From contig JADANN010000321.1 in NCBI GenBank assembly GCA_018806985.1, positions 1 through 64,000 of the forward strand: a DNA stretch of 64,000 nucleotides, given 5' to 3'. Under the pieces are notes generated by a model that worked only from the letters and a program-made list of their open reading frames with translations, was not told where the DNA came from and did not search any database. Position numbers and translations under genes: made by a program. The DNA is from Angiostrongylus vasorum (Eukaryota > Nematoda > Chromadorea > Rhabditida > Metastrongylidae). How positions within the stretch are numbered: the stretch's first letter is position 1; every line of letters begins with the position of its first letter. Positions 14,820 to 27,150 of the stretch are shown here, one piece after another.

Positions 14820-17800
14820 TCGTGCTGCCCTCTCATCGCCTCTGAGACGAACCGTGAATCCCGCATTTCGCGTCTGATGGAATCGTGCTGCCCACTCCTC
14901 GCCTCTGATGGAATCGTGCTGGCCGCACTTCGCCTCTGAGGCGAACCGTGCTCCTAGCACTTCGCCTATGATGGAATCGTGCGGCCCACTCCTCGCCTCT
15001 GATGGAATCGTGCTGGGCGCACTTCGCTTCTGAGGCGGACGTGGCCACACACACTTCGCCTCTGATGAAATCGTGCTGCCCTCTCATCGCCTCTGAGACG
15101 AACCGTGCCTCCCGCATTTCGCGTCTGATGCCAACCATGCTGGCCGCACATCGCCTCTGATGGAATCGTGCTGTCCGCACTTCGCCTCTGGGACGAACCG
15201 TGCCGCCGCATTTCGCCGCTGAAGCCAACCCTGCTGTTCGCGTTTCGCTTCTGGGGCGGACGGTGCCACACACACTTCGCCTCTGATGGAACCGTGCTGC
15301 GCACACCTCGCCTCTGATGGAATCGTACTGCCCTCACATCGCCTCTGAGACGAACCGTGCAGCTCGCATTTCGCCTCTGATGGGAACCGTGCTCCCCGCA
15401 CTTCGCCTCTGATGGAATCGTACTGCCCTCACATCGCCTCTGATGCCAACCGTGCTCACCGCACTTCGCCCTCTGATGCGAACCGTGCTCCCCGCACTTC
15501 GCCTCTGATGGAATTGTGCTGCCCGCACTTCGCCTCTGATGCCAACCGTGCATTCCCCCCACTTCGCCTCTGATGGAATCGTGCGGCCCACTCCTCGCGT
15601 CTGATGGAGTCGTACTGGGCGCACTTCGCTTCTGAGGCGGACGTGGCCACACACACTTCGCCTCTGATGAAATCGTGCTGCCCTCTCATCGCCTCTGAGA
15701 CGAACCGTGAATCCCGCATTTCGCGTCTGATGGAATCGTGCTGCCCACTCCTCGCCTCTGATGGAATCGTGCTGGGCGCACTTCGCTTCTGAGGCGGACG
15801 TGGCTACACACACTTCGCCTCTGAAGGAATCGTGTTGCTCTAACATCGCCTCTGATGGAACCGTGCCTCCCGCATTTCGCCTCTGATGCCAACCATGCTG
15901 GCCGCACATCGCCTCTGATGGAATCGTGCTGTCCGCACTTCGCCTCTGGGACGAACCGTGCCGCCGCATTTCGCCGCTGAAGCCAACCCTGCTGTTCGCG
16001 TTTCGCTTCTGGGGCGGACGGTGCCACACACACTTCGCCTCTGATGGAACCGTGCTGCGCACACCTCGCCTCTGATGGAATCGTACTGCCCTCACATCGC
16101 CTCTGAGACGAACCGTGCAGCTCGCATTTCGCCTCTGATGGGAACCGTGCTCACCGCACTTCGCCTCTGATGGAATCGTACTGCCCTCACATCGCCTCTG
16201 ATGCCAACCGTGCTGCACCGCACTTCGCCTCTGATGCGAACCGTGCTCCCCGCACTTCGCCTCTGATGGAATTGTGCTGCCCGCACTTCGCCTCTGATGC
16301 CAACCGTGCATTCCCCACTTCGCCTCTGATGGAATCGTGCTGCCCGCACTTCGCCTCTGATGGAATCGTGCTGCCCGCACTTCGCTTCTGAGTGCGAACC
16401 GTGCTGCCACACACTTTCGCCTCTGATGGAATCGTGCTGCCCCGCACATTCGCCTCTGATGACGAACCGTGCATGCCCGCATTTCGCGTCTGATGGAATC
16501 GTGCTGCCCGCACCTCGCCTCTGATGGAACCGTGCTGCGCACACTTCGCCTCTGATGGAATCGTACTGCCCTCACATCGCCTCTGATGCCAACCGTGCTC
16601 ACCGCACTTCGCCCTCTGATGCGAACCGTGCTCCCCGCACTTCGCCTCTGATGGAATTGTGCTGCCCGCACTTCGCCTCTGATGCCAACCGTGCATTCCC
16701 CACTTCGCCTCTGATGGAATCGTGCTGCCCGCACTTCGCCTCCGATGCCAACCGTGCTGCCCGCAGTTCGCCTCTGATGCGAACCGTGCTCCCCGCAATT
16801 CGCCTCTGATGGAATCGTGCTCCCCGCAATTCGCCTCTGATGCCAACTGTGCTGCCCGCACATCGCCTCTGATGTAATCGCGCTCCCCGCACCGCGCCTC
16901 TGGTGGAAAAGTGCTGCCCGCACTTCGCCTCTGGTGCCAACCGTGCTGCCCGCACTTCGCCTCTGGTGCCAACCGTGCTGCCCGCACTTCGCCTCTGATG
17001 CCAACCGTGCTGCCCGCACTTCGCCTCTGATGCCAACCGTGCTCCCCGCACTTCCCCTCTGATGCGAACCGTGCTCCCCGCACTTCGCCTCTGATGCCAA
17101 CCGTGCATTCCCCACTTCGCCTCTGATGGAATCGTGCTCCCCGCAATTCGCCTCTGATGCCAACTGTGCTGCCCGCACATCGCCTCTGATGTAATCGCGC
17201 TGCCCGCACTTCGTCTCTGATGGAATCGCGCTGCCCACACTTCGCGTCTGATGGAATCGTGCTACCCGCACTTCGCTTCCGAGTCGGACGGTGCGGCACA
17301 CATTTCGCGTCTGAAGGAATCATCCTGCCCGCACATTGCCTCTGAGACGAACCGTGAATCCCGCATTTCGCGTCTGATGGAATCGTGCTGCCCACTCCTC
17401 GCCTCTGATGGAATCGTGCTGGCCGCACTTCGCCTCTGAGGCGAACCGTGCTCCCAGCACTTCGCCTATGATGGAATCGTGCGGCCCACTCTCGCCTCTG
17501 ATGGAATCGTGCTGGGCGCACTTCGCTTCTGAGGCGGACGTGGCTACACACACTTCGCCTCTGATGAAATCGTGCTGCCCTCTCATCGCCTCTGAGACGA
17601 ACCGTGCCTCCCGCATTTCGCGTCTGATGCCAACCATGCTGGCCGCACATCGCCTCTGATGGAATCGTGCTGTCCGCACTTCGCCTCTGGGACGAACCGT
17701 GCCGCCGCATTTCGCCGCTGAAGCCAACCCTGCTGTTCGCGTTTCGCTTCTGGGGCGGACGGTGCCACACACACTTCGCCTCTGATGGAACCGTGCTGCG

Positions 17801-20800
17801 CACACCTCGCCTCTGATGGAATCGTACTGCCCTCACATCGCCTCTGAGACGAACCGTGCAGCTCGCATTTCGCCTCTGATGGGAACCGTGCTCCCCGCAC
17901 TTCGCCTCTGATGGAATCGTACTGCCCTCACATCGCCTCTGATGCCAACCGTGCTCACCGCACTTCCCCTCTGATGCGAACCGTGCTCCCCGCACTTCGC
18001 CTCTGATGCCAACCGTGCATTCCCCACTTCGCCTCTGATGGAATCGTGCCGCCCGCACTTCGCCTCCGATGCCAACCGTGCTGCCCGCAGTTCCCCTCTG
18101 ATGCGAACCGTGCTCCCCGCAATTCGCCTCTGATGGAATCGTGCTCCCCGCAATTCGCCTCTGATGCCAACTGTGCTGCCCGCACATCGCCTCTGATGTA
18201 ATCGCGCTCCCCGCACCGCGCCTCTGGTGGAAAAGTGCTGCCCGCACTTCGCCTCTGGTGCCAACCGTGCTGCCCGCACTTCGCCTCTGGTGCCAACCGT
18301 GCTGCCCGCACTTCGCCTCTGATGCCAACCGTGCTGCCCGCACTTCGCCTCTGATGCCAACCGTGCTCCCCGCACTTCCCCTCTGATGCGAACCGTGCTC
18401 CCCGCACTTCGCCTCTGATGCCAACCGTGCATTCCCCACTTTCGCCTCTGATGGAATCGTGCTCCCCCGCAATTCGCCTCTGATGCCAACTGTGCTGCCC
18501 GCACATCGCCTCTGATGTAATCGCGCTGCCCGCACTTCGTCTCTGATGGAATCGCGCTGCCCACACTTCGCGTCTGATGGAATCGTGCTACCCGCACTTC
18601 GCTTCCGAGTCGGACGGTGCGGCACACATTTCGCGTCTGAAGGAATCATCCTGCCCGCACATTGCCTCTGAGACGAACCGTGAATCCCGCATTTCGCGTC
18701 TGATGGAATCGTGCTCCCCGCAATTCGCCTCTGATGCCAACTGTGCTGCCCGCACATCGCCTCTGATGTAATCGCGCTCCCCGCACCGCGCCTCTGGTGG
18801 AAAAGTGCTGCCCGCACTTCGCCTCTGGTGCCAACCGTGCTGCCCGCACTTCGCCTCTGGTGCCAACCGTGCTGCCCGCACTTCGCCTCTGATGCCAACC
18901 GTGCTGCCCGCACTTCGCCTCTGATGCCAACCGTGCTCCCCGCACTTCCCCTCTGATGCGAACCGTGCTCCCCGCACTTCGCCTCTGATGCCAACTGTGC
19001 TGCCCGCACATCGCCTCTGATGTAATCGCGCTGCCCGCACTTCGTCTCTGATGGAATCGCGCTGCCCACACTTCGCGTCTGATGGAATCGTGCTACCCGC
19101 ACTTCGCTTCCGAGTCGGACGGTGCGGCACACATTTCGCGTCTGAAGGAATCATCCTGCCCGCACATTGCCTCTGAGACGAACCGTGAATCCCGCATTTC
19201 GCGTCTGATGGAATCGTGCTCCCCCGCAATTCGCCTCTGATGCCAACTGTGCTGCCCCGCACATCGCCTCTGATGTAATCGCGCTCCCCGCACCGCGCCT
19301 CTGGTGGAAAAGTGCTGCCCGCACTTCGCCTCTGGTGCCAACCGTGCTGCCCGCACTTCGCCTCTGGTGCCAACCGTGCTGCCCGCACTTCGCCTCTGAT
19401 GCCAACCGTGCTGCCCCGCACTTCGCCTCTGATGCGAACCGTGCTGCCCGCACTTCGCCTCTGATGCCAACCGTGCTGCCCGCACTTCGCCTCTGATGCC
19501 AACCGTGCTCCCCGCACTTCCCCTCTGATGCGAACCGTGCTCCCCGCACTTCGCCTCTGATGCCAACCGTGCATTCCCCACTTCGCCTCTGATGGAATCG
19601 TGCTCCCCGCAATTCGCCTCTGATGCCAACTGTGCTGCCCGCACATCGCCTCTGATGGAATCGTGCTGCCCACACTTCGCGTCTGATGGAATCGCGCTGC
19701 CCACACTTCGCGTCTGATGGAATCGTGCTACCCGCACTTCGCTTCCGAGTCGGACGGTGCCGCACACATTTCGCGCCTGAAGGAATCATGCTGCCCGCAC
19801 TTCGCCTCTGAGACGAGCCGTGCTGCCCGCATATCGACTCTGATGCCAACCGTGCTCCCCGCACTTCCACTCTGATGCGAACCGTGCTCCCCGCACTTCG
19901 CCTCTGATGGAATTGTGCCGCCCGCATGTCGCCTCTGATGCCAACCGTGCTCCCCGCACTTCCCCTCTGATGCGAACCGTGCTCCCCGCACTTCGCCTCT
20001 GATGCCAACCGTGCATTCCCCACTTCGCCTCTGATGGAATCGTGCTCCCCGCAATTCGCCTCTGATGCCAACTGTGCTGCCCGCACATCGCCTCTGATGT
20101 AATCGCGCTGCCCACACTTCGCGTCTGATGGAATCGCGCTGCCCACACTTCGCGTCTGATGGAATCGTGCTACCCGCACTTCGCTTCCGAGTCGGACGGT
20201 GCCGCACACATTTCGCGCCTGAAGGAATCATGCTGCCCGCACTTCGCCTCTGAGACGAGCCGTGCTGCCCGCATATCGACTCTGATGCCAACCGTGCTCC
20301 CCGCACTTCCACTCTGATGCGAACCGTGCTCCCCGCACTTCGCCTCTGATGGAATTGTGCCGCCCGCATGTCGCCTTCGATGCCAACCAGTGCTGCCCCG
20401 CACTTCGCCTCTGATGGAATTGTGCTGCCCGCACTTCGCCTCTGATGCCAACCGTGCATTCCCCACTTCGCCTCTGATGAAATCGTGCTGCCCTCTCATC
20501 GCCTCTGAGACGAACCGTGAATCCCGCATTTCGCGTCTGATGGAATCGTGCTGCCCACTCCTCGCCTCTGATGGAATCGTGCTGGCCGCACTTCGCCTCT
20601 GAGGCGAACCGTGCTCCCAGCACTTCGCCTCTGATGGAATCGTGCGGCCCACTCCTCGCCTCTGATGGAATCGTGCTGGGCGCACTTCGCTTCTGAGGCG
20701 GACGTGGCCACACACACTTCGCCTCTGATGGAAATCGTGCTGCCCTCTCATCGCCTCTGATGACGAACCGTGCCTCCCGCATTTCGCCTCTGATGCCAAC

Positions 20801-23800
20801 CATGCTGGCCCGCACTTCGCCTCTGATGGAATCGTGCTGTCCGCACTTCGCCTCTGGGACGAACCGTGCCGCCGCATTTCGCCGCTGAAGCCAACCCTGC
20901 TGTTCGCGTTTCGCTTCTGGGGCGGACGGTGCCACACACACTTCGCCTCTGATGGAACCGTGCTGCGCACACCTCGCCTCTGATGGAATCGTACTGCCCT
21001 CACATCGCCTCTGAGACGAACCGTGCAGCTCGCATTTCGCCTCTGATGGGAACCGTGCTCCCCGCACTTCGCCTCTGATGGAATCGTACTGCCCTCACAT
21101 CGCCTCTGATGCCAACCGTGCTCACCGCACTTTCCCCTCTGATGCGAACCGTGCTCCCCGCACTTCGCCTCTGATGGAATTGTGCTGCCCGCACTTCGCC
21201 TCTGATGCCAACCGTGCATTCCCCCCACTTCGCCTCTGATGGAATCGTGCGGCCCACTCCTCGCGTCTGATGGAGTCGTACTGGGCGCACTTCGCTTCTG
21301 AGGCGGACGTGGCCACACACACTTCGCCTCTGATGAAATCGTGCTGCCCTCTCATCGCCTCTGAGACGAACCGTGAATCCCGCATTTCGCGTCTGATGGA
21401 ATCGTGCTGCCCACTCCTCGCCTCTGATGGAATCGTGCTGGGCGCACTTCGCTTCTGAGGCGGACGTGGCCACACACACTTCGCCTCTGAAGGAATCGTG
21501 TTGCTCTAACATCGCCTCTGATGGAACCGTGCCTCCCGCATTTCGCCTCTGATGCCAACCATGCTGGCCGCACATCGCCTCTGATGGAATCGTGCTGTCC
21601 GCACTTCGCCTCTGGGACGAACCGTGCCGCCGCATTTCGCCGCTGAAGCCAACCCTGCTGTTCGCGTTTCGCTTCTGGGGCGGACGGTGCCACACACACT
21701 TCGCCTCTGATGGAACCGTGCTGCGCACACCTCGCCTCTGATGGAATCGTACTGCCCTCACATCGCCTCTGAGACGAACCGTGCAGCTCGCATTTCGCCT
21801 CTGATGGGAACCGTGCTCCCCGCACTTCGCCTCTGATGGAATCGTACTGCCCTCACATCGCCTCTGATGCCAACCGTGCTCACCGCACTTCGCCCTCTGA
21901 TGCGAACCGTGCTCCCCGCACTTCGCCTCTGATGGAATTGTGCTGCCCGCACTTCGCCTCTGATGCCAACCGTGCATTCCCCACTTCGCCTCTGATGGAA
22001 TCGTGCTGCCCCGCACTTCGCCTCTGATGGAGTCGTACTGCGCGCACTTCGCTTCTGAGGCGGACGTGTGCCACACACACTTCGCCTCTGATGAAATCGT
22101 GCTGCCCGCTCATCGCCTCTGAGACGAACCGTGAATCCCGCATTTCGCGTCTGATGGAATCGTGCTGCCCACTCCTCGCCTCTGATGGAATCGTGCTGCC
22201 CGCACTTCGCTTCTGAGGCGGACGTGGCCACACACACTTCGCCTCTGATGGAATCGTGTTGCTCTAACATCGCCTCTGATGGAACCGTGCCTCCCGCATT
22301 TCGCCTCTGATGCCAACCATGCTGCCCGCACATCGCCTCTGATGGAATCGTGCTGCCCGCACATCGCCTCTGATGACGAACCGTGCTGCTCGCACTTTCG
22401 CCTCTGATGCGAACCGTGCTCACCGCACTTCGCCTCTGATGGAATCGTGCTGCCCTCACATCGCCTCTGATGCCAACCGTGCTGCACCGCACTTTCGCCC
22501 TCTGATGCGAACCGTGCTCCCCGCACTTCGCCTCTGATGGAATCGTGCTGCCCGCACTTCGCCTCTGATGCCAACCGTGCATTCCCCGCACTTCGCCTCT
22601 GATGGAATCGTGCTGCCCCGCACTTCGCCTCTGATGGAGTCGTGCTGGGCCGCACTTCGCTTCTGAGGCGGACCGTGCCACACACACTTCGCCTCTGATG
22701 AAATCGTGCTGCCCGCACATCGCCTCTGAGACGAACCGTGCATCCCCGCATTTCGCGCTCTGATGCGAATCGTGCTGCCCACACTTCGCCTCTGATGGAA
22801 TCGTGCTGGGCGCACTTCGCTTCTGAGGCGGACGTGTGCCACACACACTTCGCCTCTGAAGGAATCGTGCTGCTCTAACATCGCCTCTGATGGAACCGTG
22901 CCTCCCCGCATTTCGCCTCTGATGCCAACCGTGCTGCCCGCACATCGCCTCTGATGGAATCGTGCTGCCCTCACATCGCCTCTGAGACGAACCGTGCTGC
23001 CCGCATTTCGCCTCTGATGCGAACCGTGCTCCCCGCACTTCGCCTCTGATGGAATCGTGCTGCCCGCACTTCGCCTCTGATGCAACCGTGCTGCCCGCAC
23101 TTCGCCTCTGATGCGAACCGTGCTCCCCGCACTTCGCCTCTGATGGAATCGTGCTGCCCGCACTTCGCCTCTGATGCCAACCGTGCATTCCCGCACTTCG
23201 CGTCTGATGGAATCGTGCTGCCCACACTTCGCCTCTGATGGAATCGTGCTGCCCGCACTTTCGCCTCTGAGGCGAACCGTGCTCCCTAGCACTTCGCCTA
23301 TGATGGAATCGTGCGGCCCACTCCTCGCCTCTGATGGAATCGTGCTGGGCGCACTTCGCTTCTGAGGCGGACGTGGCCACACACACTTCGCCTCTGATGA
23401 AATCGTGCTGCCCTCTCATCGCCTCTGAGACGAACCGTGCCTCCCGCATTTCGCGTCTGATGCCAACCATGCTGGCCGCACATCGCCTCTGATGGAATCG
23501 TGCTGTCCGCACTTCGCCTCTGGGACGAACCGTGCCGCCGCATTTCGCCGCTGAAGCCAACCCTGCTGTTCGCGTTTCGCTTCTGGGGCGGACGGTGCCA
23601 CACACACTTCGCCTCTGATGGAACCGTGCTGCGCACACCTCGCCTCTGATGGAATCGTACTGCCCTCACATCGCCTCTGATGCCAACCGTGCTCACCGCA
23701 CTTCCCCTCTGATGCGAACCGTGCTCCCCGCACTTCGCCTCTGATGGAATTGTGCTGCCCGCACTTCGCCTCTGATGCCAACCGTGCATTCCCCCACTTC

Positions 23801-26800
23801 GCCTCTGATGGAATCGTGCCGCCCGCACTTCGCCTCCGATGCCAACCGTGCTGCCCGCAGTTCCCCTCTGATGCGAACCGTGCTCCCCGCAATTCGCCTC
23901 TGATGGAATCGTGCTCCCCGCAATTCGCCTCTGATGCCAACTGTGCTGCCCGCACATCGCCTCTGATGTAATCGCGCTCCCCGCACCGCGCCTCTGGTGG
24001 AAAAAGTGCTGCCCGCACTTCGCCTCTGGTGCCAACCGTGCTGCCCGCACTTCGCCTCTGGTGCCAACCGTGCTGCCCGCACTTCGCCTCTGATGCCAAC
24101 CGTGCTGCCCGCACTTCGCCTCTGATGCCAACCGTGCTCCCCGCACTTCCTCTCTGATGCGAACCGTGCTCCCCGCACTTCGCCTCTGATGCCAACCGTG
24201 CATTCCCCACTTCGCCTCTGATGGAATCGTGCTCCCCGCAATTCGCCTCTGATGCCAACTGTGCTGCCCGCACATCGCCTCTGATGTAATCGCGCTGCCC
24301 GCACTTCGTCTCTGATGGAATCGCGCTGCCCACACTTCGCGTCTGATGGAATCGTGCTACCCGCACTTCGCTTCCGAGTCGGACGGTGCGGCACACATTT
24401 CGCGTCTGAAGGAATCATCCTGCCCGCACATTGCCTCTGAGACGAACCGTGAATCCCGCATTTCGCGTCTGATGGAATCGTGCTGCCCACTCCTCGCCTC
24501 TGATGGAATCGTGCTGGCCGCACTTCGCCTCTGAGGCGAACCGTGCTCCCAGCACTTCGCCTCTGATGGAATCGTGCGGCCCACTCTCGCCTCTGATGGA
24601 ATCGTGCTGGGCGCACTTCGCTTCTGAGGCGGACGTGGCCACACACACTTCGCCTCTGATGAAATCGTGCTGCCCTCTCATCGCCTCTGAGACGAACCGT
24701 GCCTCCCGCATTTCGCGTCTGATGCCAACCATGCTGGCCGCACATCGCCTCTGATGGAATCGTGCTGTCCGCACTTCGCCTCTGGGACGAACCGTGCCGC
24801 CGCATTTCGCCGCTGAAGCCAACCCTGCTGTTCGCGTTTCGCTTCTGGGGCGGACGGTGCTACACACACTTCGCCTCTGATGGAACCGTGCTGCGCACAC
24901 CTCGCCTCTGATGGAATCGTACTGCCCTCACATCGCCTCTGAGACGAACCGTGCAGCTCGCATTTCGCCTCTGATGGGAACCGTGCTCCCCGCACTTCGC
25001 CTCTGATGGAATCGTACTGCCCTCACATCGCCTCTGATGCCAACCGTGCTCACCGCACTTCGCCTCTGATGCGAACCGTGCTGCCCCGCACTTCGCCTCT
25101 GATGCCAACCGTGCATTCCCCACTTCGCCTCTGATGGAATCGTGCCGCCCGCACTTCGCCTCCGATGCCAACCGTGCTGCCCGCAGTTCGCCCTCTGATG
25201 CGAACCGTGCTCCCCGCACATTCGCCTCTGATGGAATCGTGCTCCCCGCAATTCGCCTCTGATGCCAACTGTGCTGCCCGCACATCGCCTCTGATGTAAT
25301 CGCGCTCCCCGCACCGCGCCTCTGGTGGAAAAGTGCTGCCCGCACTTCGCCTCTGGTGCCAACCGTGCTGCCCGCACTTCGCCTCTGGTGCCAACCGTGC
25401 TGCCCGCACTTCGCCTCTGATGCCAACCGTGCTGCCCGCACTTCGCCTCTGATGCCAACCGTGCTCCCCGCACTTCCCCTCTGATGCGAACCGTGCTCCC
25501 CGCACTTCGCCTCTGATGCCAACCGTGCATTCCCCACTTCGCCTCTGATGGAATCGTGCTCCCCGCAATTCGCCTCTGATGCCAACCGTGCTGCCCGCAC
25601 ATCGCCTCTGATGTAATCGCGCTGCCCGCACTTCGTCTCTGATGGAATCGCGCTGCCCACACTTCGCGTCTGATGGAATCGTGCTACCCGCACTTCGCTT
25701 CCGAGTCGGACGGTGCGGCACACATTTCGCGTCTGAAGGAATCATCCTGCCCGCACATTGCCTCTGAGACGAACCGTGAATCCCGCATTTCGCGTCTGAT
25801 GGAATCGTGCTCCCCGCAATTCGCCTCTGATGCCAACCGTGCTGCCCGCACATCGCCTCTGATGCAATCGCGCTCCCCGCACTGCGCCTCTGGTGGAAAA
25901 GTGCTGCCCGCACTTCGCCTCTGGTGCCAACCGTGCTGCCCGCACTTCGCCTCTGGTGCCAACCGTGCTGCCCGCACTTCGCCTCTGATGCCAACCGTGC
26001 TGCCCGCACTTCGCCTCTGATGCCAACCGTGCTCCCCGCACTTCCCCTCTGATGCGAACCGTGCTCCCCTGCACTTCGCCTCTGATGCCAACTGTGCTGC
26101 CCGCACATCGCCTCTGATGTAATCGCGCTGCCCGCACTTCGTCTCTGATGGAATCGCGCTGCCCACACTTCGCGTCTGATGGAATCGTGCTACCCGCACT
26201 TCGCTTCCGAGTCGGACGGTGCGGCACACATTTCGCGTCTGAAGGAATCATCCTGCCCGCACATTGCCTCTGAGACGAACCGTGAATCCCGCATTTCGCG
26301 TCTGATGGAATCGTGCTCCCCGCAATTCGCCTCTGATGCCAACTGTGCTGCCCGCACATCGCCTCTGATGTAATCGCGCTCCCCGCACCTGCGCCTCTGG
26401 TGGAAAAGTGCTGCCCGCACTTCGCCTCTGGTGCCAACCGTGCTGCCCGCACTTCGCCTCTGGTGCCAACCGTGCTGCCCGCACTTCGCCTCTGATGCCA
26501 ACCGTGCTGCCCGCACTTCGCCTCTGATGCCAACCGTGCTCCCCGCACTTCCCTCTGATGCCAACCGTGCTCCCCGCACTTCGCCTCTGATGCCAACCGT
26601 GCATTCCCCCACTTCGCCTCTGATGCGAATCGTGCTACCCGCACTTCGCTTCCGAGTCGGACGGTGCGGCACACATTTCGCGTCTGAAGGAATCATCCTG
26701 CCCGCACAATGCCTCTGAGACGAACCGTGAATCCCGCATTTCGCGTCTGATGGAATCGTGCTCCCCGCAATTCGCCTCTGATGCCAACTGTGCTGCCCGC

Positions 26801-27150
26801 ACATCGCCTCTGATGGAATCGCGCTGCCCCGCACTTCGCGCTCTGATGGAATCGCGCTGCCCACACTTCGCGCTCTGATGGAATCGTGCTACCCGCACTT
26901 CGCTTCCGAGTCGGACGGTGCCGCACACATTTCGCGCCTGAAGGAATCATGCTGCCCGCACTTCGCCTCTGAGACGAGCCGTGCTGCCCGCACTATCGAC
27001 TCTGATGCCAACCGTGCTCCCCGCACTTCCACTCTGATGCGAACCGTGCTCCCCGCACTTCGCCTCTGATGGAATCGTGCTGCCCGCACTTCGCCTCCGA
27101 TGCCAACCGTGCTCCCCGCACTTCCCCTCTGATGCGAACCGTGCTCCCCG
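14820..27150. repeat. Large segmental duplication within the satellite
   Basis: Satellite sequence from about 14,820 to 20,000 is repeated, in the same orientation, from about 20,475 to 27,150. The anchor GCTTCCGAGTCGGACGG lies at 17,275, 18,601 and 19,106, and again at 24,370, 25,697 and 26,203 (offsets 7,095, 7,096 and 7,097). The left part (about 14,820-16,340) matches at an offset near 5,666 instead, so the second copy holds roughly 1.43 kb of extra satellite between about 22,006 and 23,600. The near-constant offset over several kilobases indicates a fairly recent multi-kilobase copy. Confidence 0.78.
19741..20460. repeat. Local 442-bp tandem duplication (14 monomers)
   Basis: The variant series starting GCTTCCGAGTCGGACGG, TGCCGCACACATTTCGCGCC, followed by rare TATCGACTC and CTTCCACTC monomers, begins at 19,741 and again at 20,183. 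The offset is 442 bp, 14 monomers. The same series recurs at 26,902, 27,315 and later, so it is a recognisable subfamily cassette. Confidence 0.75.
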
